Below are positions 1-10,647 of a DNA stretch of 64,000 bases, in pieces; within the stretch, counting starts at the first letter, position 1; each line of letters begins with the position of its first letter. The position numbers were made by a program, and so were the translations under genes. A model generated the notes under the pieces. The model had not been told where the DNA came from. It ran no database searches and saw only the letters and a program-made list of their open reading frames with translations. The DNA is from Flavobacterium covae. GTDB taxonomy: Bacteria > Bacteroidota > Bacteroidia > Flavobacteriales > Flavobacteriaceae. The stretch lies in the NCBI GenBank assembly GCA_019565575.1, contig CP067379.1, positions 62,001-126,000 of the forward strand, given 5' to 3'.

Positions 1-161
1 TTTATGTATTAGTCAAAAAACTATAGAGTACTGGCAGTTTTAATAGAAATCAGATGATACTTTAGACTATGCTTTGATAAACATTTTTAATTATTTATTC
101 CTAAACATAAATCTACTTAAATCTAAACAAATCATATTTCTTAAATCCACCTACTGCTAAA

Positions 162-1351
162 ATGAATCCTTTAAATCCTTTTTTTGCAATTATAATTTTC
201 TTTATTGCTTTTACAACAGCCTATATTATAAATTTAAAATTTAAAATAACAAATAACAACACAAGATATGAAACAATAGATGGAATAAGAGGTTTTCTTG
301 CCATAGGTGTTTTTATTCACCATGCCTCTATATGGTTCCAATATTTACAAATCAAATCTTGGGTAGCTCCCAAATCAAACTTATATAATCAATTAGGACA
401 AACAAGTGTTTCTCTTTTTTTATGATTACTTCTTTTTTGTTTATAACCAAGTTATTGAACTCAGAAAATCAAAAAATTAATTGGTCTATTATATTTATAT
501 CAAGATTTTTTAGGTTAGTACCTATGTACCTTGTTTCAATATTTTTACTAATATCAATTGTATTTATAATTAGTGATTGGCAACTCAATGTTCCTCCTTT
601 TAAACTTTTAAAAGAAGTACTAGAATGGGGTACTTTTACCATTTTAGGTAGTCCAACCATAAATGATTTATCATTTACTCATATAATAAATGCAGGTGTT
701 GTATGGTCACTTCCTTATGAATGGCTCTTTTATTTCAGCTTGCCTATTATCTCTATTTTAATTTTCAAAAAGAAAACATCCTTTTTTTATACTGTAATTA
801 GCCTTTTTTTCATTCTTTGTTTTTTTAAAATTTATGGTTCAAGTATTCCTCATCTACTTTCTTTTTTAGGAGGTATAATTCCTCCTTTTATCATTAAGTA
901 TAATACAAAAAAAATTAATTTTAATTCAAATTTTTACAGTATAATAATTTTATTATGTTTGGGATTAATTTTACTTTTTCATACTTCAGACAACTATATC
1001 TGTAAGCTTTTAATAATAATAGTATTTAACTTAATTGCTTTAGGCAATGAGATGTTCGGAGTTTTAAAAAACACTACATTAAAATTCTTAGGAGAAATCT
1101 CATATAGTACTTATTTAATTCACGGAATAATTATATTCATCACGCTTTATTTTGGTTTTAGTCTAGAGGTAGTAGAAAAAATGCCTCCTTCAACATTTTG
1201 TTCTATAATATTTCTCATTACCCCTATTATCATCTTAACTAGCTTTTTATCTTATAGAAACATTGAAAAACCGTTCATGGATTATTCAAAAAAAATTAAT
1301 TATGATAAAATAAAGCATAGCATAACAGAATTTTACAAAAGAAAAGCGTAA
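162..1351 (+). CDS. acyltransferase family 3 (OafA/YrhL-like), frameshifted
   Basis: Integral membrane acyltransferase, about 396 residues, expected to O-acetylate or otherwise acylate a surface glycan in the inner membrane. Near residues 41-58 it has the family start YETIDGIRGFLAIGVFIHH with the catalytic-type His, followed by about ten hydrophobic segments; FLGEISYSTYLIHG lies near the C-terminus, as usual for the family. The reading frame breaks in the T run at 415-421: one extra T joins QLGQTSVSLFF to MITSFLFITKLL, so I treat it as one gene. Its substrate is unknown; the large polysaccharide locus downstream is a possible client, but that is inference. It converges on recQ. Confidence 0.8.
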
Positions 1352-1765
1352 TTATAAAGACAAATTGGTAATGAATAATACCATTTAAACTTAAAATATA
1401 CTGATTAAAAAGAAAATTCTCGATCGTTTTTTTTCATTTTAAAAACAACTCAAACAAACGGTTGAGTATATAATTGAAATCATCGTTAGTTCAAGTGCGA
1501 GGCGAATAGAGAATCAACGATGATTTTATTGCTTTTGTAAGATTAGTACCTAAATCAACATGCGTTTTGTCACTCCAACGTAAGGAGGAGTCTCATAATC
1601 CGTATTATGTAATTTCTCCCTTTGGTCGATAAGATTACAAAGTTTTTAGACAGTCTCAAGGTTAAAAAAATAGTATTATGTAAAAATTTCAAAGTTTAAA
1701 TGGTATAACTTTATTATTTCATAAAAATCATTAAGTAATAAAGTTTGTTTTTCAGGAAAATATAA
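1352..1765. repeat. Intergenic region with hairpin and degenerate dispersed repeat
   Basis: No gene seen. Positions 1477-1487 and 1516-1526 form a perfect 11-bp inverted repeat (AAATCATCGTT / AACGATGATTT) around a 28-nt loop. Positions about 1568-1602 (TGTCACTCCAACGTAAGGAG and following) resemble the CATTCCGACGAAGGAGGAAT-type dispersed intergenic repeat I remember from Bacteroidetes genomes. The likeness is from memory and unverified. Confidence 0.45.
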
Positions 1766-1802
1766 AAAAACGGAATAAGACTTTTATCATATTCCGTTTT
1801 TT
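1766..1802. terminator. Bidirectional terminator between acyltransferase and recQ
   Basis: An inverted repeat, AAAACGGAATA with TATTCCGTTTT, is flanked by A and T tracts on its two sides. It lies just after the recQ stop and so can end recQ transcription; its symmetry would also serve the convergent acyltransferase. Confidence 0.75.
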
Positions 1803-1809
1803 ATATAGA

Positions 1810-4005
1810 TTAATTTGCTACTTCGCTAATAAATTTAATCCTCATAAGTCGTAATTCTTCTGTATCATAATCCCCATCAAATTCATCTAAAGCATCTTGA
1901 ATTTTATCTGATTCAGAATCCATAAAATAATCATGAATTTCTTGTTGTTGATCTTCATCTAAAATTTCATCAACCCAGTAATTAATATTTAGTTTAGTTC
2001 CTGAATATACGATTTGTTCCATTTCTTTTAACAAAGCATCCATATCTAAACCTTTGGCTTTTGCAATATCATCCAAAGGTAGTTTTCGATCAATATTTTG
2101 AATAATATAAAGTTTTAAGCCTGAATTAGCTCCAGTGGACTTAACAACCAAGTCATCAGGTCGTATAATTTCATTTTCTTCTACATATTTAGCAATGAGA
2201 TCTACGAATGCTTTTCCATATTTTTTAGCTTTTCCTTCTCCTACACCTTGAATATTGCTTAACTCTGCAACGGTAATAGGATATTTTAAAGCCATATCTT
2301 CCAATGAAAATTCTTGAAAAACTACATAAGGTGGCACTCCTTCTTTCTTTCCTACTTTTTTACGCAAATCAACCAACATAGTCATCAAAACCTCATCTGA
2401 AGTTCCTGAGGATTTAGAGGATGTCACGATTGTATCGTCTTCGTTATCATCAAATTCATGATCTTCTGTCATCATAAAGGATACTGGCGTATTTAAAAAC
2501 ATATATCCTTTATCTGTCATTTTTAAAACGCCATAACTTTCAATATCTTTACGAATATAGCCATCAACCATTACCTGACGGATTAATGCCATCCAGTATT
2601 TTTCATCCTGATCTTTACCTGTTCCAAAAAAGGACAAGGTATCTGTTTTATGTGCTTTGATAACAGCGTTTACTTTTCCTATTAAAGCTAGGATGATTTC
2701 TTTTGCTTTATATATTTCCTTAGTATCCCGAATTGTTTCTAATAACTTGACTACATTGTCTTGGGCTTCTGTTTTCTTTTTGGGATTACGCATATTATCA
2801 TCCATATCTCCACCTTCTCCCGTTTCGTTATCAAACATTTCCCCAAAATAATGCAATAAAAATTTACGGCGCGACATAGAAGTTTCAGCATACGAAACAA
2901 CCTCTTGTAGTAAAGCAAAACCTACCTCTTGCTCTGCTATAGGTTTTCCTGCCATAAATTTTTCTAGTTTTTCAACATCTTTATACGAATAATAGGCTAA
3001 ACAGTGCCCTTCTCCTCCATCTCTACCTGCTCTACCTGTTTCCTGATAATAACTTTCTAAAGATTTAGGTATATCATGATGAATTACAAATCGTACATCA
3101 GGTTTATCGATTCCCATACCAAAGGCAATAGTTGCCACCACTACATCAACTTCTTCCATCAAGAACATATCCTGATGTTTTGCTCTTGTTTTAGCATCAA
3201 GACCTGCGTGATAAGGTACAGCTGAAATACCATTTACTTTTAATACTTCTGCTATATCTTCTACTTTTTTACGCGAGAGGCAATAGATAACGCCTGACTT
3301 CCCTTTATGTTGTTTTATAAAACGAATAATATCTGCTTCTACATTTTTAGTTTTTGTTCGTACTTCGTAAAATAAATTAGGGCGATTAAACGACGCTTTA
3401 AAGACGTTAGCATCTGACATTTCTAGATTTTTAAGAATATCTTCTTGTACTTTGGGTGTAGCTGTTGCTGTAAGTCCAATAATAGGAATTTCACCCAAAG
3501 CTCTAATTATATTTCTTAAATTTCTATACTCAGGTCTAAAATCATGCCCCCATTCCGAAATACAATGTGCTTCATCAATTGCTACGAAAGAAATTTTATG
3601 TTCTTTTAAGAAATCAATATATTCTTCTTTTGTTAAGGATTCAGGTGCTACATATAATAACTTTGTTAAACCAGATGCTATATCTTTTTTAACTTGATTA
3701 ATTTCTGTCTTATTTAATGAAGAATTAAGAACATGTGCAATCGCATCCCCTGAGCCTAAGCTTCTGAGGGCATCTACTTGATTTTTCATTAACGCAATCA
3801 GAGGCGAAACCACGATAGCTACGCCATCTTGAATTAGCGCAGGTAACTGATAACATAACGACTTTCCACCACCTGTGGGCATAATAACAAAAGTATTTTC
3901 TTTAGATACAATACTTCTTACTACTTGTTCTTGTAATCCTTTAAATTGGCTAAATCCAAAATACTTTTTTAATTCTTTGTGTAAATCAATTGGGTCAGAA
4001 CTCAT
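1810..4005 (-). CDS. recQ: RecQ family ATP-dependent DNA helicase
   Basis: 3'-5' DNA helicase of recombination and fork repair, 731 residues, uninterrupted. Walker A is MPTGGGKSLCYQLP near residue 42, the DEAH box is AIDEAHCISEWGHDFRPEY near 145, and motif VI is YYQETGRAGRDG. An RQC winged-helix region follows, then an HRDC domain near 535-610 (SNIQGVGEGKAKKYG) and a C-terminal helix-turn-helix extension. The segment after the helicase core (SRRKFLLHYFGE and the following GGDMDDN) lacks the four Cys that bind zinc in E. coli RecQ. It diverges from kpsF. Confidence 0.95.
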   Translation of the reverse strand: MSSDPIDLHKELKKYFGFSQFKGLQEQVVRSIVSKENTFVIMPTGGGKSLCYQLPALIQDGVAIVVSPLIALMKNQVDALRSLGSGDAIAHVLNSSLNKTEINQVKKDIASGLTKLLYVAPESLTKEEYIDFLKEHKISFVAIDEAHCISEWGHDFRPEYRNLRNIIRALGEIPIIGLTATATPKVQEDILKNLEMSDANVFKASFNRPNLFYEVRTKTKNVEADIIRFIKQHKGKSGVIYCLSRKKVEDIAEVLKVNGISAVPYHAGLDAKTRAKHQDMFLMEEVDVVVATIAFGMGIDKPDVRFVIHHDIPKSLESYYQETGRAGRDGGEGHCLAYYSYKDVEKLEKFMAGKPIAEQEVGFALLQEVVSYAETSMSRRKFLLHYFGEMFDNETGEGGDMDDNMRNPKKKTEAQDNVVKLLETIRDTKEIYKAKEIILALIGKVNAVIKAHKTDTLSFFGTGKDQDEKYWMALIRQVMVDGYIRKDIESYGVLKMTDKGYMFLNTPVSFMMTEDHEFDDNEDDTIVTSSKSSGTSDEVLMTMLVDLRKKVGKKEGVPPYVVFQEFSLEDMALKYPITVAELSNIQGVGEGKAKKYGKAFVDLIAKYVEENEIIRPDDLVVKSTGANSGLKLYIIQNIDRKLPLDDIAKAKGLDMDALLKEMEQIVYSGTKLNINYWVDEILDEDQQQEIHDYFMDSESDKIQDALDEFDGDYDTEELRLMRIKFISEVAN

Positions 4006-4171
4006 TCTTCAATTATTTTCTATTGATAAATTAACGAAATGATGAAAATCAAACAGCTTTTATACTATCCCCAACTAGTAAAAAAAAATGTGTTTGGTGT
4101 TTTTGAGAAATTTTAAACAAAATTAATAAAATTTCAATCAAATAAAAAATCCTTTCAACTAGGTATTTTTA

Positions 4172-4179
4172 TAAATTTG
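4172..4179 (+). promoter_or_regulatory. Putative -7 element upstream of kpsF
   Basis: TAAATTTG matches the Bacteroidetes -7 consensus TAnnTTTG, 60 bases ahead of the kpsF start, in the recQ-kpsF divergent gap. I see no clear TTG at the expected -33 distance, so support is partial. Confidence 0.4.
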
Positions 4180-4239
4180 CACTTAATAAAGTTACAAATT
4201 TCTTTATCATTATACAAATTTTAAAAAGAGACTCTTGTT

Positions 4240-5203
4240 TTGATAACCAAAGACACCCTTCTTGCCACTGCTAAAGCCTCCTTATTAGAACAAAGTGAAG
4301 CAATAGCTAACTTAGTAAATTATTTGACAGATGATTTTGCACAAGCAGTTGAAATCATATACAATACAAAAGGTAGACTCATCGTTACAGGAATAGGAAA
4401 AAGTGCCATTATTGCTCAAAAAATGGTTGCTACTTTTAATTCTACAGGAACCCCATCTATGTTTTTACATGCCTCCGAAGCAATACATGGTGATTTAGGT
4501 ATGGTACAAAGTGGCGATGTCATTATTTGCATATCAAAAAGCGGAAATAGTCCCGAAATAAAAGTATTGGTTCCTTTATTAAAACGCTTTGGCAACCAAT
4601 TAATAGGAATGACTGCTAATCTTCACTCTTTTTAGGCAAAGAATCTGATTTAGTCTTACATGCTTATGTAAGTAAAGAATCTTGCCCTAATAATTTAGCG
4701 CCTACTAATAGTACTACTGCACAACTTGTATTAGGTGACGCATTAGCCATTTGTTTAATGAAAAAAGAGATTTCAAAAGTGAAGACTTCGCTAAATATCA
4801 TCCTGGTGGAGCATTAGGAAAAAAACTTTTATTAAAAGTTAGTGACTTATTAGACAAAACCCATAAACCACAAGTTACACCTGATTCTCCTATAAAAGAT
4901 GTAATTGTAGAAATATCTGAAAAAAGACTTGGTGTGACAGCAGTCATAGAAGAGAAACAACTAATCGGTATTATTACAGATGGAGATATTAGAAGAATGC
5001 TGAATACTACCGAAACTATATCTGGATTAAAAGCAAAAGATATTATGACGAAAACGCCAAAAACAATTGCGTTAGATGCCATGGTAATGGATGCGTTTCA
5101 TACAATGGAAGATTTTTCGATTACACAATTAGTAGTAGAAACTGATGGAAACTATGTAGGAATATTACATATACATGACATTTTAAAAGAAGGAATTATA
5201 TAA
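4240..5203 (+). CDS. kdsD: KpsF/GutQ-type D-arabinose 5-phosphate isomerase, frameshifted
   Basis: Interconverts ribulose 5-phosphate and arabinose 5-phosphate, the first step to Kdo for lipopolysaccharide. Residues about 35-175 are a SIS sugar-isomerase domain (VTGIGKSAIIAQKM, HASEAIHGDLGMV); residues about 205-320 are a CBS pair (ITDGDIRR, DAFHTMEDFSITQLVV). Two single-base losses break the frame: the T run at 4629-4633 and the A run at 4761-4766. Restoring both gives one continuous protein of about 321 residues, including the linker ESCPNNLAPTNSTTAQ typical of the family. The best start is a TTG at 4240. tatC begins at the very next base, so the genes are co-transcribed. Confidence 0.88.
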
Positions 5204-6021
5204 ATGGCTAAGAAAAATTTATCAGAAATGTCTTTTTTAGACCATCTAGAAGAACTTAGATGGCTACTTATAAGAAGCTCTATAACGATTGTTATATTAG
5301 CAATCGTAGTATTCTTTTTGCTGATTTTATATTTGACCAAATAATTTTTGGTCCTACACGAGTAGAGTTTGTTACATATCGTTTTTTTTGCGATGCCTCT
5401 CACTATCTTGGTTTTGCTGATACAATTTGTATTGAAGAACTCCCTTTTACCATTCAAAACACTAGTATGGAAGGGCAAGTAAATGTGTTTGTATGGATGT
5501 GTATTACAGCTGGGTTTATTTTAGGATTTCCTTATATATTATGGGAATTATGGCGTTTTATTAGCCCCGCCCTCTATGATAACGAAAAAAAATATGCCAA
5601 AGTTTTTATCATTTCAGCATCAATTCTTTTTTTTACTGGTGTTCTATTTGGTTATTATGTCATAGTTCCTATGTCTGTAAACTTTTTAGCCTCTTTTTCT
5701 ATCAGTAGTGTTGTCAAAAATGATATTGATTTAAATTCATATATAGGAATGGTTAAAACATCTGTATTAGCAGGTGGTATTTTTTTTGAAATGCCCATCA
5801 TTATTTATTTATTAACTAAACTAGGACTGATTAAACCAAGTTTTTTACAAAATACTCGAAAATACGCTATCGTAATCGTATTAATCATAGCCGCCATTGT
5901 TACCCCTCCTGATGTGGTAAGTCAGGTAACTGTTGCAGTTCCTATGCTTTTAATTTACGAAATGAGTATTATTATTTCCAGAATTGTATACAAAAACCAA
6001 TTAAAAGAGCAAAATGGCTGA
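5204..6021 (+). CDS. tatC: Twin-arginine translocase subunit TatC, frameshifted
   Basis: Core receptor subunit of the Tat protein export pathway in the inner membrane. The start MAKKNLSEMSFLDHLEELRW carries the family hallmark SFLDHLEELR. Six membrane spans follow, with PYILWELWRFISPALY and the conserved Glu-containing EMPIIIYLLTKLGL. The frame breaks in the T run at 5315-5319; one extra T joins IVILAIVVFF to ADFIFDQIIFGP. Restored length is about 272 residues, normal for Bacteroidetes TatC. It directly follows kdsD and overlaps the next gene by eight bases. No tatA/B is in the window. Confidence 0.9.
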
Positions 6022-6358
6022 TTTAGTAAAAGATTTTAATGATTATCGTTCTAAAATGAACGAAAAGATTTTAGGTGATGACAACAAGGTTATCAAAAGA
6101 ATTTTTAATCTGGACACAAATACTTATACGGAAGGTGCTTTAGATACCAAAACAAAAGAGTTAATGGGACTAGTTGCATCAGCTGTATTACGTTGTGATG
6201 ATTGTATCAAATATCACCTAGAAACTTGCTACAAACTAGGCATCAACAAAGCTGAAATGATGGAAGCTATGAGCGTTGCTACATTAGTTGGAGGTACTAT
6301 TGTAATTCCTCACTTAAGAAGAGCTTACGAGTTTTGGGAAGCCCTTGAAAATAATTAA
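6014..6358 (+). CDS. Carboxymuconolactone decarboxylase / AhpD-like protein
   Basis: Small all-helical protein, 114 residues, of the CMD/AhpD fold. It carries the redox motif CDDCIKYHLE (CxxC plus downstream His) near residue 58, as in AhpD-like peroxidase partners; a true decarboxylase role is unlikely. The substrate is not evident. It overlaps tatC by eight bases and so belongs to the kdsD-tatC operon. The last residues, LRRAYEFWEALE, match the common form of this Flavobacterium family. Confidence 0.85.
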   Translation: MADLVKDFNDYRSKMNEKILGDDNKVIKRIFNLDTNTYTEGALDTKTKELMGLVASAVLRCDDCIKYHLETCYKLGINKAEMMEAMSVATLVGGTIVIPHLRRAYEFWEALENN

Positions 6359-6481
6359 TTTATTTTAAAATTAGTCATTTTGAAAAATTGAAATTATAAT
6401 TTTATACTAATTTCTCTTTTTCTTTGATTAATTTTAAGTTTATTTGTCAGATTGGATTTAAAAAATGATTTTGAGTATTTT

Positions 6482-6518
6482 ATTCATTTTCAAATTTTTC
6501 AAATTTTCAAATTTAAAA
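6482..6518 (+). repeat. Short AT tandem repeat before lptB
   Basis: Three close copies of TTTTCAAATTT lie directly ahead of the lptB ATG. The gap 6359-6519 holds no ORF. This may be slippage-prone sequence in the lptB leader; no clear TAnnTTTG element is seen. Confidence 0.4.
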
Positions 6519-6519
6519 C

Positions 6520-7260
6520 ATGGTATTAAGAGCAGATAATTTAGTCAAAACATACAAAAAGAGATCCGTTGTAAAAGGGATATCTGTTGAAGTTAATCAA
6601 GGTGAAATAGTTGGACTTTTAGGTCCTAATGGGGCTGGAAAAACAACTTCCTTTTATATGATTGTAGGCTTAGTAAAACCTAATTCGGGAAACATTTACT
6701 TAGACGACATGAACATTACTGATTTCCCTATGTACAAAAGAGCTCAAAACGGTATTGGCTATCTTGCTCAAGAAGCTTCTGTCTTTAGAAAGATGAGTAT
6801 TGAAGATAATATAATGAGCGTCTTACAATTGACTAATCTTACTAAGGATCAACAGGAAGAAAAAATGGAAGCTCTTATTGAGGAGTTCTCATTAAATCAT
6901 ATCCGTACAAACCGAGGTGACTTACTATCGGGTGGTGAGCGTCGTCGTACAGAAATAGCACGATGTTTAGCTACTGATCCTAAATTCATTTTATTAGATG
7001 AACCTTTTGCGGGTGTTGATCCTGTGGCTGTAGAAGACATTCAACGTATTGTGGCGAAACTTAAAAATAAAAATATTGGTATTTTAATTACAGATCATAA
7101 CGTACAAGAAACTCTTGCAATTACAGACAAAACATATCTAATGTTTGAAGGAGGTATTCTAAAAGCTGGAGTTCCTGAAGAATTAGTAGAAGATGAAATG
7201 GTACGTCGTGTATATCTAGGACAAAATTTTGAATTGAGAAGAAAAAAATTAGAATTTTAA
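6520..7260 (+). CDS. lptB: LPS export ABC transporter ATP-binding protein LptB
   Basis: Cytoplasmic ATPase that drives lipopolysaccharide extraction from the inner membrane with LptF/LptG. 246 residues, uninterrupted. Walker A is GPNGAGKTTSFYM near residue 36, the signature is LSGGERRRTEIAR near 136, Walker B plus D-loop is FILLDEPFAGVDP, and the H-loop is ITDHNVQETL. The GERRR signature and length are those of LptB rather than generic ABC ATPases. A terminator follows immediately. Position after kdsD (Kdo synthesis) fits an envelope theme. Confidence 0.95.
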   Translation: MVLRADNLVKTYKKRSVVKGISVEVNQGEIVGLLGPNGAGKTTSFYMIVGLVKPNSGNIYLDDMNITDFPMYKRAQNGIGYLAQEASVFRKMSIEDNIMSVLQLTNLTKDQQEEKMEALIEEFSLNHIRTNRGDLLSGGERRRTEIARCLATDPKFILLDEPFAGVDPVAVEDIQRIVAKLKNKNIGILITDHNVQETLAITDKTYLMFEGGILKAGVPEELVEDEMVRRVYLGQNFELRRKKLEF

Positions 7261-7272
7261 CACAAATACTAC

Positions 7273-7318
7273 GATCAACAACTTAAAAAAATTTTTAGGT
7301 TGTTGATCTATTTTTATT
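7273..7318 (+). terminator. Terminator after lptB
   Basis: Stem GATCAACAAC (7273-7282) pairs with GTTGTTGATC (7299-7308), with an A/T loop and a following T-rich tract. It begins 12 bases after the lptB stop. The rest of the gap to 7462 shows no ORF. Confidence 0.75.
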
Positions 7319-7462
7319 TTGTTTTTTTTCAGTCTCAAGATAAAACCAACATGCAAATATTGATGTAGGTTGAATATTAACATAAAAACTAGGTTAATTA
7401 TTGATTACAAAGTTATTTTTGGGTTAATCATAAATATAATCCAAAGATTTAGACTTATACTG

Positions 7463-8443
7463 TCAAAATTTTTTTTTGTTTTTCTTAAAATTCTTAGATT
7501 TTATAATCCTCCCTTTATCCGTAACTAAAACATAGGAATAAGCTGGATAATTAGCTAATAACTTGGTTCCTTCTTTTAGTCCTAAAACCATTATAGAAGT
7601 ACTAAAACCATTGGCAATTTCCGCACTAGGACCAAAAACAGTCGCACTACAAATACCTTGGCTTGGATAACCTGTTTTAGGATTAATAATATGGGAATAT
7701 TTTTTCCCATTTATTTCTACATATTTTTCATAGCTTCCTGAAGTGGTTACAGCATATCGTCCTAATTTCACAATATCTACAAATTCTTCTTTTCCAAAAG
7801 GATTAGTAATTCCTATGCTCCATTGTTTTCCGTTAGCTTGTTTTCCCCAAGTAGTCAAATCACCTGATGCGTTAATAATTCCCCCAAAAACTCCTTTTGT
7901 CTCTAAAAGGGTACGTACCCGATCAGCCGCATAACCTTTTCCTATAGAACCAAAACCAATCTTCATTCCTTTTTCTTTTAAAAAAATAGTAGATGTTACC
8001 GTATCTATTACGATGTTTTTATAATTTACTTTTTCTATAGATTTTTTTATAGCAATTTCTGTTGGCATTACAGTCATAGAACCATCAAATTTCCATATTT
8101 TGTCCATTGCTACTATACTAATATCAAAAGCTCCTTCTGTTATTTTTGAAAAATACAATCCTGACTTTGTGAGTTGTATTACTTCGTCATCTACTTTTAC
8201 GGGTTGTAGACCTGCATACTGATTAACTTGTGAAATTTGTGTAGTAGGTTTCCATTCTGAAATTAGATTTTCTATGCGATCTATTTCAGTTATGGCTTCA
8301 TTAATTCTTTTTTCAGCCAAAATGCTATCTTTTTCTACTATGGTAATATCAAATCTGCTTCCCATAAGTGTAACAGTTCTATGGCGTTGTACCTGTGCAT
8401 ACTGCAAAAAGGGAAAAAGTAGAATCAAGACTAGTATTTTCAT
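7463..8443 (-). CDS. apbE: FAD:protein FMN transferase (ApbE), exported
   Basis: Attaches FMN covalently to Ser/Thr of extracytosolic proteins. About 326 residues. Signal peptide MKILVLILLFPFLQYAQ without a lipobox Cys, so probably soluble in the periplasm. Family motifs: MGSRFDIT near the start, GFGSIGKGYAADRV, INASGDLTTWG, VTTSGSYEKY and HIINPKTGYPSQG. I chose the ATG at 8443, which overlaps the reductase stop as TAATG and begins the signal peptide cleanly; an upstream ATG at 8452 would add MLL. It is the last gene of the iron/redox cluster. Its likely client is the DUF2271 protein two genes upstream, which has a DxxTGAS motif. Confidence 0.93.
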   Translation of the reverse strand: MKILVLILLFPFLQYAQVQRHRTVTLMGSRFDITIVEKDSILAEKRINEAITEIDRIENLISEWKPTTQISQVNQYAGLQPVKVDDEVIQLTKSGLYFSKITEGAFDISIVAMDKIWKFDGSMTVMPTEIAIKKSIEKVNYKNIVIDTVTSTIFLKEKGMKIGFGSIGKGYAADRVRTLLETKGVFGGIINASGDLTTWGKQANGKQWSIGITNPFGKEEFVDIVKLGRYAVTTSGSYEKYVEINGKKYSHIINPKTGYPSQGICSATVFGPSAEIANGFSTSIMVLGLKEGTKLLANYPAYSYVLVTDKGRIIKSKNFKKNKKKF

Positions 8444-10640
8444 TAATAACAATCTATTAAAATTTGCTCTTTTGATTTGTAAAAATCTATTTTTTTAGTA
8501 TTATTTCTTAAAGCATAATTTTCCAACAAGGCTTCTATGTCTTTTTGCATGGCTAAAGATCCACAAATCATCAATATTCCTTCTTCCTCTAATATCTGAA
8601 AAATAAAATCTAAATCGCGATTTACTAAATCTGTAACATAAGATTGATTTCCTTCTCTAGACAAGGCTAATTTAAATTCTTGTAATCTTTCTTCTTTTTT
8701 AAACTCTTTTATCTGAGCTTCTATTTTTTGTACAAAAGAACTTTTTGCTCTAAACCCTGCATACAAATATAAGGATTGGTTTGATGTAGATTCTGCTATG
8801 ATTCCTAAAAAGGGAGCAATACCTGTACCATTAGCAATCATCACTACTTTTTTATTTTTAGGTCGATTAAATTTAACATTTTTTACAATAGTTCCTTTTA
8901 GCGTTTGTCCTTCTTCTAATTGATATAAATAATTAGATCCTAATCCTCTGGGATGTAGTTTTATCATGAGTTGTATTGTATCTCCAAGCTTACCTATAGA
9001 ATATAAACGCTCTTTTTGAGAATCTTCTAGGTCTATAGCTAGCAAATCACCTGAACTTACTTTTATTTTTTTTTTGAGGTTCTAATACCAGTATAAAATT
9101 GGAACAATTTCCTTCCACTTGGCTTTTAGAAATCACTTTAAACAGGGTTTTCTTTTTATTCTTATCTAAATACGTCGTTTCTAAATTACTTAATTGAATG
9201 GTAGTAGTCTTATTCCAATTTGATATCCAGTGTAGCCAATCGTTTATAGATTTATCATTTATTGTGTGTAAATCAATTATTTTTTGATTCCAAGATTGTT
9301 TTTTTAATAATGTTTCTACTTGTTTAGCATATCCACAAAAATCTGGATATTGGGACGAACCAAATCCTACTACGGCTGTTTTTATGGTATGTAATTGCTT
9401 GTATTTTTGAATTAATTCTTCAAAACGACTGGCATTAGCAGGCGCATTACCATCACCGTAAGTGGAGGTTAAAAACAAAATGGTATGTGCATTGGGTGCT
9501 GTTTGATACTGATTCATAGATCCAACAAAGGATTTGATTCCTTGTTGTAAAAACTGATTATGAATGGCATTGGCAAACTTCATCGTACTCCCGTTTTCTG
9601 ATCCAACTAATATGATTAATTCACCCTCTTCTAAAGTATAATTATTGGTCTGTCTATGACGTAACCGTTTATATGAAATCACAAATCCTGAAACAATAAA
9701 AACTAAAATACTGAATACGCTAATTAATAATACAGACGACCAAAGAATAGATCCTCTTCCTGTATGTAGATCTAAACTGAGGTTTTCTAACCTCGTCCAT
9801 TTTGATATTGGAACTTCATTCAATATATTTCCATTCCATTGATTAATTAAGATTACTCGATCTTTTAAATTTAGTGTAAAGTGTTCTTCTACTTCGTCTG
9901 CAAACGGAAATTCTAACTTTTGAACATCTGATAATAATACCTTTTTAAAAATGGGAAAATCTTCTATTTTTTTTTGAGAAAGCGGTTTTTGAGAAACAAT
10001 TTCCTTATGATTTAGTAAAGAATCTTTCTCTAAAATTTTAAAACTATATAGTGTTAAAAAGGCTCCTGTTAAGGCCATAATCAAAATAGGGATAGCCATC
10101 CATCTACTTAGTAATACATGAAGATAGGAAGACCAATGATCTTTTTTAATTTTTTTTTATAAGACCTATGAAACCATTTTGACGTTTTAGTAATAAGGCA
10201 ATTCCTGTACTGGTTATAACAGCCAGAAGAAAAGCATTGATTCCTAGAATAATTCGCCCTGTTTTATGCAAAAAAAGCGATCGGTGTAAAGAAGTTACCC
10301 ATTTAATCCATTGTGTTGTTTTTTTAGGAGTTCCTATTATTTTACCTGTATTAGGATTAATAATAGCTTCTACTTCATTAGCTTCTATGTCTAATCCTTT
10401 TATTATTACATACTGGCTAGGAGAAACGGTTAATTCTGTTACTTCGATAAACTCTTTTTTTAGAGGGGTTAAAACTTTTGCAAGTTTGATTTCCTTAAAA
10501 TTATCAACTTTATAGGATGGAATTTCTTTATTTATGGTATCTATTGCTAAAATTCCTCCTGTTACAGAAGCTAGTATTAGAAATAGAGAAGCTATAAGAG
10601 CTAAGGCAAAATGGGCCAGTCGCCAAATAGATAAGGTCAT
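8443..10640 (-). CDS. PepSY transmembrane flavodoxin/FNR reductase, frameshifted
   Basis: Inner-membrane electron-transfer fusion of about 732 residues. The N-terminal half is a PepSY-type membrane domain with candidate haem-ligand His in RLAHFALALIA, SLHRSLFLHKTGR, SSYLHVLLSRW and LDLHTGRGS. A flavodoxin domain follows (VGSENGSTMKFANAIH, STYGDGNAPANASRF, FGSSQYPDFCGYAK), then an FAD/NAD(P)H reductase module (RLYSIG, IANGTGIAPFLGI, ICGSLAMQKDIEALL). One extra base in the T runs at 9066-9075 and at 10150-10158 splits the frame into three pieces; removing each restores one protein. Predicted path: cytosolic NADPH to FAD, FMN, haem, then a periplasmic acceptor. Annotated elsewhere as sulfite reductase flavoprotein-like; sulfite is unlikely as substrate here. 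Confidence 0.88.
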
Positions 10641-10647
10641 TGCCTAT

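Noticed and set aside
162..1351. Two separate overlapping acyltransferase genes
   Set aside because: The parts are complementary halves of one acyltransferase; one T restores the frame, so it is one gene.
8443..10640. A sulfite reductase flavoprotein
   Set aside because: The flavodoxin/FNR part is similar, but the fused PepSY membrane domain and the neighbours (DUF2271, ApbE, siderophore receptor) point to extracytosolic electron transfer.
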